Shown piece by piece: positions 17,496 to 27,100 of a DNA stretch of 64,000 nucleotides. The translations under genes and the position numbers were made by a program. The stretch covers positions 186,001-250,000 of the forward strand of contig NZ_SLWS01000007.1 in assembly GCF_004345645.1 (NCBI RefSeq), read 5' to 3'. Origin of the DNA: Actinocrispum wychmicini (GTDB lineage Bacteria; Actinomycetota; Actinomycetes; Mycobacteriales; Pseudonocardiaceae). Positions within the stretch are counted from its first letter, which is position 1, and every line of letters starts with the position of its first letter. A model generated the notes under the pieces. The model searched no databases. It saw nothing but the letters and a program-made list of their open reading frames with translations, and was not told the origin of the DNA.

Positions 17496-20144
17496 TCAAC
17501 CGTTCGATAGGCTCGCGGCCAGCCCGTTAGGTGTCGGATGCCGGTAGAGGTCACGCAGGGCGATCGAACCGAAGCCGGCCCTGCGCAGGGTGGCGAGCAG
17601 CCGCACCGCCAGCAGCGAGTTCCCGCCGAGGTCGAAGAAGTGGTCGTCCGGGCCGACGTGCGGCCCGATCACCGACCGCCACACGGAAAGCATGCCGTCC
17701 ACCGGCCCCGGTTCGTCCACTGTGGAGGGTATGGTGACGGCCGGCAGCGCGGCCCGGTCGAGCTTGCCGTTCAGCGTCAGTGGAAGGGCGGGCAGCTCGA
17801 CGAGCTCAGCCGGGACCATGTAGTCCGGCAGCACCATCCCGGCACGGCGCCGTACGTCCGCCGCCGTGCCGCCGGACGGAACGACCACGTACGCCACCAA
17901 GCGCGCGTACTCCGGGCCTGCCTCCTGCCCGGCCACGACCACCGCCGCGTCGACCGCGCCCGCGTCGAGCAGCGCCGCGCGGATCTCGCCCAACTCGATC
18001 CGGAAACCTCGGATCTTCACCTGGTCGTCCAGGCGGCCGGCGTGGTCGAGGCTGCCGTCCATGCGCAGTCGCCCGAGGTCGCCGCTGCGGTACTGCCGCT
18101 CACCGGTATACGGGTCCAACACGAACCGTTCGGCGGTCAGTTCTGGCCGGTTGAGGTAGTGCGTGGCCAGCCCCGCGCCGCCGACCCAGATCTCCCCCAC
18201 CGCGCCGGGTGGCTGCGGCCGGCCCCGACTGTCCCGAATGGACACCGTCCACCCGGGGATGGCCTGCCCGACGCAGTACCGGCGCGTGCGCAGGTCGCGT
18301 AGCCGCACTTCCTGTGCGGTGACGTGGACGGTGGTTTCGGTGATGCCGTACATGTTGACCAGGCGGCTCTCCGGGTGCCGACGCAGCCAGCCAACCGCCG
18401 GACGCGGGTCAAAGGCCTCACCACCGAACACGATCAGCCGTGGCGCGCCCGCGTTTGCCCGCGCGTCCGCCTCCACCAGCCCCGCGAAGGCCGACGGGGT
18501 CTGGCTGAGCACGGTGACACCCTCGCGCCCGAGCAGTGCGTGGAACTCCTCCGGCGACCGGGTCACCAGATACGGCACGAGCACCAGCCGGCCGCCGGTG
18601 ACCAGGCAGCCCCAGATCTCCCACACCGAGAAGTCAAACGCCACCGAGTGGAAGCACGACCACACGTCCTCGGTGGACAGTGACATGTCGTCGACGGTCG
18701 CGGCGAGCAACGCCAACACGTTCCGGTGCGGCACCACCACCCCCTTGGGCCGACCGGTGGTACCCGAGGTGTAGATGACGTAGGCCGGCGCGTCCGGCCG
18801 CGCCCTGGGCAGGCCCGTGGTCGAGGTCGACGCGGTGAGTTCGGCCGGCCGGACCGCACCCTCGGTGGGGAACCCGGACACGCTGGTCACCACCGCGACC
18901 AGGCCGGCGTCCTCGGCGATGAACCGCAACCGCTCGTCGGGTGACTGTGGGTCCATCGGGACGTACGCGGCGCCTGTCTTGAGCACCGCCAGCATCGCCA
19001 CCACGAGGTCGGTCATGCGTTTGAGGCACACCCCGACGAACCGACCCGGCCCCGCACCTCGATCCACCAACGCCCGCGCCCACGCGGTGGCGCGCGCCTC
19101 CAGCTCGGCATAGGTCAGACTTGACCGGTCGTCACTGACCGCCACCGAATCGGGGTGCGTCGCCGCGAACTTGGCAACGGCATCGTGGATGGTCAACGTC
19201 GGCGCGGGCGGCACGGAAGTGCGCCCGAGGTCGACCACGGCCGCCGCGGCAGCCGTGTCCATCAGCTCCAAGTCGCCCACGACAGCGTCCGGGCAGGCGT
19301 CGGCGAGCTGGGCGGCCACGTACGCAGTCGCGCGGGCGAAGTCGTGGGCCACGACGGCGTGCACGGCCGACCGAGCGTGTTCGAGCCCGGCGAACGCGAA
19401 CACGTCCGCGTCTCCGTGCCATGAGAGCACCAAGGGGAACCCGTCGGTAGGCAGCGGGATGTAGTCGGCGTCCCCGGTGAGCACCACCCACACCGCCGGA
19501 GACTCGCCGTCCGGCGCGCCCGGCGCCGACCGCACCGACGCCCGCAAGTCCGCGACCGGCTGGTCCTCATGCGCGGTCAACTCCACCACACGCACCCCGG
19601 CCTCGGTCACCGCCGCGACCCGTACCAGGGCATCACGCTGGTAGCGGTACAGCACCACCGCTGTCGCGGCCAGCACGACGTCGGCGGCGAAGTCCCCCTT
19701 GGGCGACGTGTCGTCCGGCGGAACCGGTTCGTCGTCCAACAGTCCCCACGGTGGCGCGAGCGCGGCCGTCAGACGAACACCGCCCACCGGAGGCGGCTCA
19801 AGGAGCAGGTCTTCGCGTGTGGTCAGCGCACGGGCCAAGCCTCGCAGCCCGGCGTGGTCGAGCGCGCTTCGCCGGGCGGACACCACGAGGTCTGCCGCGC
19901 CGTCCGTGTAGCGGGTCAGGACCACCCGGGGCCCAGGGTCGTCGGGGTTCAGCGGGCGACGTGCCTCTCGCCAGCGCAGCCGCTCGGCGTGCTCCGAGCC
20001 GGACCGGAACCCGGCGTCCTCCACCCAGAACCCCCGCCGCGCCGCCTCCGCCCGTGCGACGGCGACGAGCGAGGGATCGGAAAGCCGCAGCAGGATGGCG
20101 TGGGTGGTGTCGTCGTCGAACCCGCCCGCGGATCGGTGTGTCAT
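17496..20144 (-). CDS. NRPS: degenerate C-like N-terminus - A (Thr-type) - T
   Basis: The 882-residue protein has an unusual first 310 residues without HHxxxDG, only distantly like a condensation domain. An adenylation domain follows (318-800: YVIYTSGTTGRPKGVVVPH, YGITETTVHV, YRSGDLGR, NGKLDRAALP), then a carrier domain (HFFDLGGNSLLAV near 841). The specificity positions I read are D-F-W-S-V-G-M-V-H-K. This is close to the threonine code DFWNIGMVHK, so Thr or a close relative is predicted. It overlaps the upstream SDR gene by ATGA, suggesting that the SDR acts on the amino acid bound to this T domain, for example at the Thr hydroxyl. This last step is inference. Confidence 0.88.
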   Translation of the reverse strand: MTHRSAGGFDDDTTHAILLRLSDPSLVAVARAEAARRGFWVEDAGFRSGSEHAERLRWREARRPLNPDDPGPRVVLTRYTDGAADLVVSARRSALDHAGLRGLARALTTREDLLLEPPPVGGVRLTAALAPPWGLLDDEPVPPDDTSPKGDFAADVVLAATAVVLYRYQRDALVRVAAVTEAGVRVVELTAHEDQPVADLRASVRSAPGAPDGESPAVWVVLTGDADYIPLPTDGFPLVLSWHGDADVFAFAGLEHARSAVHAVVAHDFARATAYVAAQLADACPDAVVGDLELMDTAAAAAVVDLGRTSVPPAPTLTIHDAVAKFAATHPDSVAVSDDRSSLTYAELEARATAWARALVDRGAGPGRFVGVCLKRMTDLVVAMLAVLKTGAAYVPMDPQSPDERLRFIAEDAGLVAVVTSVSGFPTEGAVRPAELTASTSTTGLPRARPDAPAYVIYTSGTTGRPKGVVVPHRNVLALLAATVDDMSLSTEDVWSCFHSVAFDFSVWEIWGCLVTGGRLVLVPYLVTRSPEEFHALLGREGVTVLSQTPSAFAGLVEADARANAGAPRLIVFGGEAFDPRPAVGWLRRHPESRLVNMYGITETTVHVTAQEVRLRDLRTRRYCVGQAIPGWTVSIRDSRGRPQPPGAVGEIWVGGAGLATHYLNRPELTAERFVLDPYTGERQYRSGDLGRLRMDGSLDHAGRLDDQVKIRGFRIELGEIRAALLDAGAVDAAVVVAGQEAGPEYARLVAYVVVPSGGTAADVRRRAGMVLPDYMVPAELVELPALPLTLNGKLDRAALPAVTIPSTVDEPGPVDGMLSVWRSVIGPHVGPDDHFFDLGGNSLLAVRLLATLRRAGFGSIALRDLYRHPTPNGLAASLSNG

Positions 20145-20965
20145 CGTGCGGTGAACCCCCCGTCAACCGTGATGGTCGTGCCCGTCACCTGCTGGGCGTC
20201 GTCGCTGGCCAGCCAGACCGCGCCGCCGGCGATGTCGTCCGGTTCGAGCAGGGCGTTCATCGGCTGGGCGGTGACGAAGTCCCGCTCGTAGTCGTCGGCG
20301 TCCACGTCGAGGCTGCGCGCGATCTCAGCCAGCATCCGGCTCTCGGCCTCGGGGACGTCGCGGACCGAGCCGGGGCACAGCGCGTTGACCCGGACCCGCA
20401 TGGGGGCCAGGTCCAGCGCGGCGGCCTTGGTCAGCCCGACAAGGGCGTGCTTGGCCGCCACGTAAGCCGCGAAGTGCCGGTACCCGACGAGACCGGCCGT
20501 GGACGCCACGTTGATGACACTGCCGCCGCGCTGGCGCACCATCCCCGGCACGACCGCCCGGATCATCCGCCACGCGCCGGACAGGTCGACGTCGATCATC
20601 AGGTGCCACTCGTCGTCGGCGATGTCCTGCACGGGTTTCCCGGCGGGCGCGGCGATCCCCGCGTTGTTCACCAGCACGTCGATCCGCCCGAACCGGTGCA
20701 ACGCCGTGTCGACGGCGGCGGTGACCGAGGCGGTGTCGCGCACGTCCGCGAGGACGTTCAACGCCACCGCCCCGGCCCGGCGGCACAGGTCCGCTGTGTG
20801 TTCCAGCTGCGACCGGGTGGCCAGCGGGTACGGCACGCCGTCGATGTCGGCGCCGGTGTCCAGCAGCACCAGATCCGCGCCCTCGCGTGCGAACCGCACC
20901 GCGCAGGTACGGCCGATGCCGCGACCGGCCCCGGTGACGATCACGGTCTTGCCTACCAGTCGCAC
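20141..20965 (-). CDS. SDR-family oxidoreductase (mycofactocin-coupled-like subgroup)
   Basis: A classical 274-residue SDR: TGAGRGIG cofactor motif, NNAG, Ser in INVAST, catalytic YVAAK, and the C-terminus QVTGTTITVDGGFTAR. Between strand 2 and the next helix it has the insertion DTGADIDGVPYPLATRSQLE, characteristic of the mycofactocin-coupled SDR group, whose members hold NAD tightly. The start is 2 bp from the thioesterase stop and the end overlaps the Thr-type NRPS gene (ATGA). It probably oxidises a hydroxyl of the NRPS-bound or free intermediate; a mycofactocin requirement cannot be tested here. Confidence 0.85.
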   Translation of the reverse strand: MRLVGKTVIVTGAGRGIGRTCAVRFAREGADLVLLDTGADIDGVPYPLATRSQLEHTADLCRRAGAVALNVLADVRDTASVTAAVDTALHRFGRIDVLVNNAGIAAPAGKPVQDIADDEWHLMIDVDLSGAWRMIRAVVPGMVRQRGGSVINVASTAGLVGYRHFAAYVAAKHALVGLTKAAALDLAPMRVRVNALCPGSVRDVPEAESRMLAEIARSLDVDADDYERDFVTAQPMNALLEPDDIAGGAVWLASDDAQQVTGTTITVDGGFTAR

Positions 20966-20966
20966 G

Positions 20967-21683
20967 TCAGCGCACCTCGTCCAGCGTCGCCGCGCGCACT
21001 ACGTCCAGACAACTCGCGGCCGACTCGGTGAGGTACATGTGCCCGCCGGGCATCTCGACGTAGTCGAACCCACCGGTCGTCGCGTCCGCCCACCGCCGGG
21101 CGTCCTGTTCGGACACCAGGGTGTCGTCCGCGCCGCGCAGGCACGTGACGGGCGCTTCGATCGGTTCGTCGGACAACGGCCGGTACGACTCGTGCATGGC
21201 CACGTCCGCGCGCAACGTGGGCAGCACCAACGCGCGGAACTCCGGGTCGTCGAACGCGGGGTGGCGGTAGCCCGCCAGTTCCTCCACCCGCGCCACGAAC
21301 TCGGCGTCGTCCAGCCCGTCGGAGCGCTTCACGCGGCCGTGCCAGGGCCCTGGCGAGCCGCTGACGAACACGTGCGCCACCGGTAGCTCCGTGCGTTCCT
21401 CCAGTGCCCGCGCCAGCTCGTACGCCAGCACGGCGCCGAGGCTGTGGCCGAACACGGCGATGCCAGCCGAACCAGCGGCGGCCGTGACAGCCTCGGGCAG
21501 CAAGGAGCGCACCGCGACGGCCACGTCCCGGTGTGGTTGCTCGTCGGTACGGTCCTCGCGCCCCGGCAGTTGCATGGGCGCCAGCCGCAGGCCCTCGGGG
21601 GCCACCTGCCGCCACGCCCAGAAGAAGCCGGCGCCGGCGCCGGCGTGCGGCATGCACAGGACGGTGATCGGTACTGTGGTCAT
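20967..21683 (-). CDS. Type II thioesterase
   Basis: 238 residues of alpha/beta hydrolase fold: an N-terminal LCMPHAGAGAGFFWAW with the oxyanion loop, nucleophile elbow GHSLG, a late Asp in CLRGADDTLVS and catalytic His in MPGGHMYL. Length and motifs are those of stand-alone editing thioesterases of NRPS/PKS clusters, which clear misprimed carrier domains. It sits 15 bp downstream of the tRNA-synthetase-like gene and 2 bp before the SDR, in the core operon. The C-A-T-TE protein already has its own release domain, so proofreading is the likely role. Confidence 0.9.
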   Translation of the reverse strand: MTTVPITVLCMPHAGAGAGFFWAWRQVAPEGLRLAPMQLPGREDRTDEQPHRDVAVAVRSLLPEAVTAAAGSAGIAVFGHSLGAVLAYELARALEERTELPVAHVFVSGSPGPWHGRVKRSDGLDDAEFVARVEELAGYRHPAFDDPEFRALVLPTLRADVAMHESYRPLSDEPIEAPVTCLRGADDTLVSEQDARRWADATTGGFDYVEMPGGHMYLTESAASCLDVVRAATLDEVR

Positions 21684-21698
21684 GCGATCCTGCTCCGG

Positions 21699-22739
21699 TC
21701 AGGGGCGTACGACGGCGGGTGGCCACTGGAGTGGTTCGTCCACTCGGGACACGAGGGGGATGTCGCGGATGTCGTCGTGGTTGAGCACCCACATCAGGAA
21801 CCGCTCGAAACCCATGCCGAACCCGGAGGTCCGCATCGGCGCCTCCTCACGAAGCCGCACGTACCACTCGTACTCGTCCTCACGGACGTTGTGCATGGCC
21901 ATCGACTTGCGCAGGCCGTCCGGGGTGGCGTGCCGTTCGCCGGACCCCACGACCTCGCCGACGCCGAAGAACAGGTCCGCGCACAACGCTGTCCGCTCGT
22001 CGTCGCCGAAGGCCTGGTAGAAGGGCACGGAAAGGCTGTCGTGGTGGGTCATCCAGACGAACTCGTCCACTCTGGACATCAGCAGCCGCTCGCCCTTGCG
22101 GGTCAGCGTCCGCCAGTCACCCTCGTCGCGGACACAGCCGTCGACGTCCCCGACCAGGCGCACCGCCTCATCGAGGGTGACCCGCTCGAACGGCGCGGCC
22201 CGGGCGGCCATCCGTTCGATGTGGGACACGTCGCCCCTGGCCTTGCCCAGCCGGTCACCGTGGTCGTCCAGCAGCGCCTGGGCCAACGCCTTGACGTAGC
22301 CGTCGACGTAGCGGACCAGGTCGTCCAGGCCGCCGGGGAGCTCGACCTCGCTGTGCGTGAACTGGTTGAGGTGCGACCGGTCGGGGGTCTCGCCCCGGAA
22401 CGACGGCAGGACGCTGTAACTGCCGCCGGGCGCGAGCCGGATGGCGTACTCCAGCAGGAACTGCATGGAGTCCGGCAGGTAGGTGTCGACGCCGACGACG
22501 TGGACGCTGACCGCTTCCGAGTCACTGCCCAGCGCCGTCGGGCAGGTGATGGTGCGGGTGGTCAGCGGCAGCCACATGCTCTTGAGCCCCTGTGAGCGGG
22601 CGTACTGCACTGTCGTCCACTGGAGCGTTTCCTGCAGGTCTGCGATCAGTGCGTACCACGGGGAGCGCAGCGCGGTGACGAACGCGCCAGGCTCGTTGCT
22701 GGCGTACGTGGCGGGAGCGAGGACAGTCGGCTGGGACAT
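21699..22739 (-). CDS. Class II aminoacyl-tRNA-synthetase-like enzyme (AsnRS/asparagine synthetase-like)
   Basis: The 346-residue protein has class II synthetase motifs. Motif 2 is SFRGETPDRSHLNQFTHSEVE (fRxE with the following HL-x-x-F-x-x-x-E), and motif 3 is TSGFGMGFERFLMWVLN (G-x-G-x-G-x-E-R). Overall it follows the asparaginyl/aspartyl-tRNA synthetase catalytic core. The N-terminal OB-fold anticodon-binding domain is missing, so it is probably not a housekeeping synthetase. Proteins of this shape include asparagine synthetase-related enzymes that adenylate a carboxylate and transfer it to ammonia or an amine. Sitting inside the NRPS operon, it probably makes an amide or an activated amino acid. 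The precise reaction is unknown. Confidence 0.8.
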   Translation of the reverse strand: MSQPTVLAPATYASNEPGAFVTALRSPWYALIADLQETLQWTTVQYARSQGLKSMWLPLTTRTITCPTALGSDSEAVSVHVVGVDTYLPDSMQFLLEYAIRLAPGGSYSVLPSFRGETPDRSHLNQFTHSEVELPGGLDDLVRYVDGYVKALAQALLDDHGDRLGKARGDVSHIERMAARAAPFERVTLDEAVRLVGDVDGCVRDEGDWRTLTRKGERLLMSRVDEFVWMTHHDSLSVPFYQAFGDDERTALCADLFFGVGEVVGSGERHATPDGLRKSMAMHNVREDEYEWYVRLREEAPMRTSGFGMGFERFLMWVLNHDDIRDIPLVSRVDEPLQWPPAVVRP

Positions 22740-22743
22740 CGCG

Positions 22744-24111
22744 TTACGGCTTCCTCTCCGGAAGGGGTGGGATGTTCTGGTTGCCTGCCAGTTGGTTGGC
22801 CGGGTCGTACCGGCTCTTGAGGACAGCGAGCCGCTCGTAGCGACCCGCGCCGTACACCTCGGCCACCTTGCCCGGCTGCTCGTCCTGGAGGTAGTTCACG
22901 TAGGCGCCGCCGTAGTGCCACTCGGCCAGGCGTTCGACGCCGCGTCGGCTCCAGGCCGCGTTCTCGGAGTCCCGCGCGGGGTCGGTCCACTGGGCGGAGA
23001 CTGTGCACATATAGGGGGCGTCGCGGCGGGGGAACGCGGAGTCGGCGTCAGGCACGTCGGTGATCGCCCCGCCAAGGAACTCGAAGTCGATGGCCGACAG
23101 TGGCGACGGCATCTCCGTCGCGCACTCCACCAGCCGCGCGTCCGGCCCACCGGACAGGCGGGTCAGGTAGCAAGACTTGGTGTAGTACCGGTTGCCATGC
23201 GGCTCGCTGTGGTCGCCGAGCGCCTGGAGTTCGGCGAACGGCAGCACCCGGGCGGAGTTGCCCGCCGCGTCGACGAACAGCGGCGTGGTCCGCGCGGGGC
23301 CGTCGGCGGGGTCGCCGAACCAGGCCGCGGTGAGGAACATGGCGGGCGTGCCGCGCAGGGCGGCCGGGATCCAGTCTTGACGTCCGGCATGCTTGAACGC
23401 GCCCACGGTGTGCAGGTCACGGCTCTGCGCCTCGGCGAAGTCGCGGTAGGCGGCCAGTGCGGCCACGGCGTCATCCGGCGCGAACACACCTGTGTGCAGG
23501 TGCACCGCGCTTACTTCGCGCAGGCGCAGCGTGAACCGGGTGACGACGCCGAGGTTGCCACCGCCGCCGCGCAGGCCCCACAGCAGGTCAGCGCTGGCTT
23601 CCACGATGGTCCCATCCGCCAGCACGACCTCGGCGGCCAGCAGGTGGTCACAGGTCAAGCCCCACTTGCGGTGCAGCCAGCCGTAGCCGCCGCCCAGCGC
23701 GAGGCCGCCAAGGCCGGTGTGCGAGACGACGCCGGACGGGCACACCAGGCCGTGCGCGAGGGTTGCGGCGTCCAGGTCACGCAGCAGGCAGCCGCCCTGG
23801 GCGTGCGCGACGCCGGCGTTCGGGTCTACCCGAACCTCGCGCATCAGCGAAAGGTCGACCATGACGGCGTCGTCGGCGACAGCTGTGCCTGCGACGTTGT
23901 GCCCGCCGCCGCGCACGGTGACCGCACGTCCCGTCGTACGGGCGTGGCGCAGGGCGGCGCTCACGTCCTCGGCGGTGGCGCACCGGGCGATGAGGGATGG
24001 CTTGCGGTCGTGCATGCTGTTCCACACCGCGCGTGCCTCGTCGTACTCAGGGTCGCCCGGTTCCACCAACCGGCCAGCGAACTCCGCGCGCAAGCGCGAC
24101 AGTTTGGTCAT
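22744..24111 (-). CDS. FAD-binding oxidoreductase (berberine-bridge-enzyme type)
   Basis: 455 residues of the PCMH/BBE flavoprotein family. The FAD domain has AVTVRGGGHNVAGTAV, where the His is the usual covalent FAD attachment site, and SHTGLGGLALGGGYGWL. A Cys in LVCPSGVVSH is near the position of a second (bicovalent) link in some relatives; I cannot confirm it. The C-terminus YDPANQLAGNQNIPP is the family's signature. It is 4 bp from the synthetase-like gene and 6 bp from the C-A-T-TE gene. Such enzymes oxidise alcohols, amines or C-N bonds; here it is a tailoring oxidase. Confidence 0.9.
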   Translation of the reverse strand: MTKLSRLRAEFAGRLVEPGDPEYDEARAVWNSMHDRKPSLIARCATAEDVSAALRHARTTGRAVTVRGGGHNVAGTAVADDAVMVDLSLMREVRVDPNAGVAHAQGGCLLRDLDAATLAHGLVCPSGVVSHTGLGGLALGGGYGWLHRKWGLTCDHLLAAEVVLADGTIVEASADLLWGLRGGGGNLGVVTRFTLRLREVSAVHLHTGVFAPDDAVAALAAYRDFAEAQSRDLHTVGAFKHAGRQDWIPAALRGTPAMFLTAAWFGDPADGPARTTPLFVDAAGNSARVLPFAELQALGDHSEPHGNRYYTKSCYLTRLSGGPDARLVECATEMPSPLSAIDFEFLGGAITDVPDADSAFPRRDAPYMCTVSAQWTDPARDSENAAWSRRGVERLAEWHYGGAYVNYLQDEQPGKVAEVYGAGRYERLAVLKSRYDPANQLAGNQNIPPLPERKP

Positions 24112-24117
24112 GCCGTC

Positions 24118-27100
24118 TCATCGCCTCTCGGTCAGTTCGGCCGTGATGACGGCGGCGATGCGGGCGCGGAACTCCGCGTCCATCGCCTCCTCGTGCCGGC
24201 ACGGCAGGTCGTGGATCACCAGCTCGTCCACATAGGACTCCCACGCGGACGGCTCGGGCCGGTTCGGGCCCCGGCTGTGTGTCGCGGCGAAGTAGAGGAC
24301 CCGGCCGCGCACCGGCGCGGGGCGGTGGCCTGCGACCAGGCGGCTGCTGTTGACGCCCACCGCGACCAGTCGCCGGAACGTCGCGGCGTCCAAGCCCAGC
24401 ACCTCGCGCGCCGCCCGGCGCAGGCCCGGCAGCGCGGCGGGCAGGTCGTCGGGGACGCTTGCCACCGGCACCAGGGACGACAACAGGCTGAACTCGTCCC
24501 ACTGCTCGGGCGTCACCCCCGGCGGGTACGGCCACACCTCGCCGGGGAACGAGTCCACCAGGGCAAGCAGCGCGACCTTGTCACCGGCGGCCTGGAGCCG
24601 CTCGGCCAGCGCGTGGGCGATGTTGCCGCCCAGCGACCAGCCCAGCAGCCGGTACGGCCCGGCGGGCCGCACCCGGCGGATCTCGGTGAGCACCCGGTCC
24701 AGCATCCGGTCGACGTCGGCGGGGATCTCCTCGCCCGCGCCCAGGCCGGGCGCTTGCAGGCCGTACAGCGCGGTGCCCGCGGGCAAGTGCGGGAGGAGCC
24801 CCGCGTAGCTCCAGGCCAACCCGGTCGCCGGGTGCACGCAGAACAGCGGCTCGCCATGACCACCGAGCGACAGCAGCACGTCGCTGCTGGTCCCGGAACC
24901 GCTGTCGATGGCGGACAGGATGCCCGCGACGGTGGGCGTGTCGAACAGCGTACGAATGGTGATCTCGAGGCCCAACAGCGCGCGAGCGCGGCTCAGCAGC
25001 CGCATAGCCAGCATCGAATGCCCACCCAGCTCGAAGAAGCTGTCCGCCACGCCTACCTCTGGCACGCCCAGCACCTCGGCGAACAGCGCGCACAGTAGCG
25101 CCTCGTGCGGGGTGCGTGGGGCCTGCCCACTGGTCGCCGGGATCTCCGGCGCGGGCAGCGCCTTGCGGTCCAGCTTGCCGTTGGGGGTGACCGGCAGTTC
25201 GTCCAGCCGCACGAAGAAAGCGGGCACCATGTACTCCGGCAGCGCCTCCGCGACACCGCGCCGAACCGCCGTGACGTCCAGCTCCGCACCCTCGGCGGGC
25301 ACGACGTAGGCGACCAGCACCCTGTTGCCCGGTTGGTCCTCCCGGGGCAGTACGAACGCCTGTCGTACCGCTGGGTCGCGCTCAACGGCCGCACGCACCT
25401 CGCCCGGCTCGATCCGGAAGCCGCGGATCTTCACCTGATGGTCCGCCCGACCGATGAACTCCAGCTCGCCCAAGCTGTTCCAGCGCACCAGGTCGCCGGT
25501 GCGGTACATCCGCTCCCCCGGCTCGCCGAGGGGATTGGCCACGAACCGCTGCGCCGTCACGTCCGGGCGGCCCGCGTAACCTCGGGCCAGACCGACGCCG
25601 CCGACGTACAGCTCCCCCACAACCCCCACGGGCACCAACTGGAGATAGTCGTCCAGCACGTAGGCCTTGGTGTTGCGCAGCAACCTGCCGATCGGGGCAC
25701 GGGTACGCCGGAAGTCGTCGGCCGCGTCGATGAACGAGATGGACACGTCGTCCGAGCACTCGGCCGGACCGTAGACGTTGACCAGCGGGACGTCCGGGTG
25801 CCGGGCGAACCACCGGTCCACCAGGTCCGGCGGCAGTTCCTCGCCGTGCACCAGCATCCAGCGCAGGCTCTTGAACAGGGCGACCGAGCCGTCGTCCACA
25901 TCCCACATGTCCAGCACCGCGCGCAGCACCTGCGGCACGATCTGGAGCACGGTGACGCCCTCGGCGTCCACGCAGCCGGCCAACGCGAGCGGGTCGCGGG
26001 TGGTGTCGTCGTCCAGCACGTGCACCCGACCGCCCGCGACTGGCATGGTCAGCGCCTGCCACACCGACACGTCGAACGTCAGCGGTGCGTTGAACGCCAT
26101 GGTGTCCTGTTCGGTCAGCCCGTACAGGTCGATCACCGCGAGCAGGTGGTTGGACAGCCCTCGGTGCGGGATCAGCACGCCCTTGGGGCGACCGGTCGAG
26201 CCGGACGTGAACACCGCGTACGCCAACGACTCCATGCCGATCGCGGGCTCCGGCACGGTGCGGCCGCCGGTCAGGTCCACCACCGGGACGTCGGTCGTCA
26301 CCGGCTCCACGTCGGGCGAGACGACCAGGTACCCGGCCCCACTGTCGGCGAGCATGTGCCGGATCCGCTCGGCGGGCAGCGTACGGTCCAGGGCCAGGTA
26401 GCCGCTGCCGGCGCCGAGCACGCCGAACGCGGTGGCGACGAACCAGGCGCTTCGGTCGGCGTGGATCGCGGTCAGGTCGTCCGGACCGGCTCCGGCCGCC
26501 GCCAGCGCACCGGCCACCCGATCGATCGCCTCGGCCAGCTCGCGGTAGGTGTAGCGGATCCTCCCGTCGGACACGGCGACGGCGTCCGGCCGAAGCGCGG
26601 CCCAGCGCCGCACTTCGGCCGCCGGGTCCACCAGCACTTCCCGTTTGACGGGGCCGTTCCACGTCACCAGCAGCCGGTCCCGCTCCTCGGTCGAGAGGAT
26701 CGGGATGTCCCGGATGCGACACGTTGGGTCTTCGGCGACCGAGGTGACCAGTCGCAGCAACCGTTCGGCCAACTCGCGGACGGTCTGCTCGTCGAACAGG
26801 TCGGTGGCGTACTCGAACGCCAGTCCAACCCCGGCGGGCGTGCCGTCGGCGTGGGAGCGGATCTCGAAGTCCACGGACAGGTCGAACTTGGCGGTGTCGG
26901 TGGTCTGCCGCAGCACGGTGGTACGGATTCCGGCCAGCCGCAGGCCGTCGCCCTGCCGCGTCTCGTTGGCCGCGATCATCACCTGGAACAGCGGGTGCCG
27001 CGCCGCCGACCGGTCCGGGTTGAGCACCTCCACCAGTCGTTCGAACGGGATGTCCTGGTGCGCGTATGCATCCAGGTCGGCGGCGCGCACCCGGCGCAGC

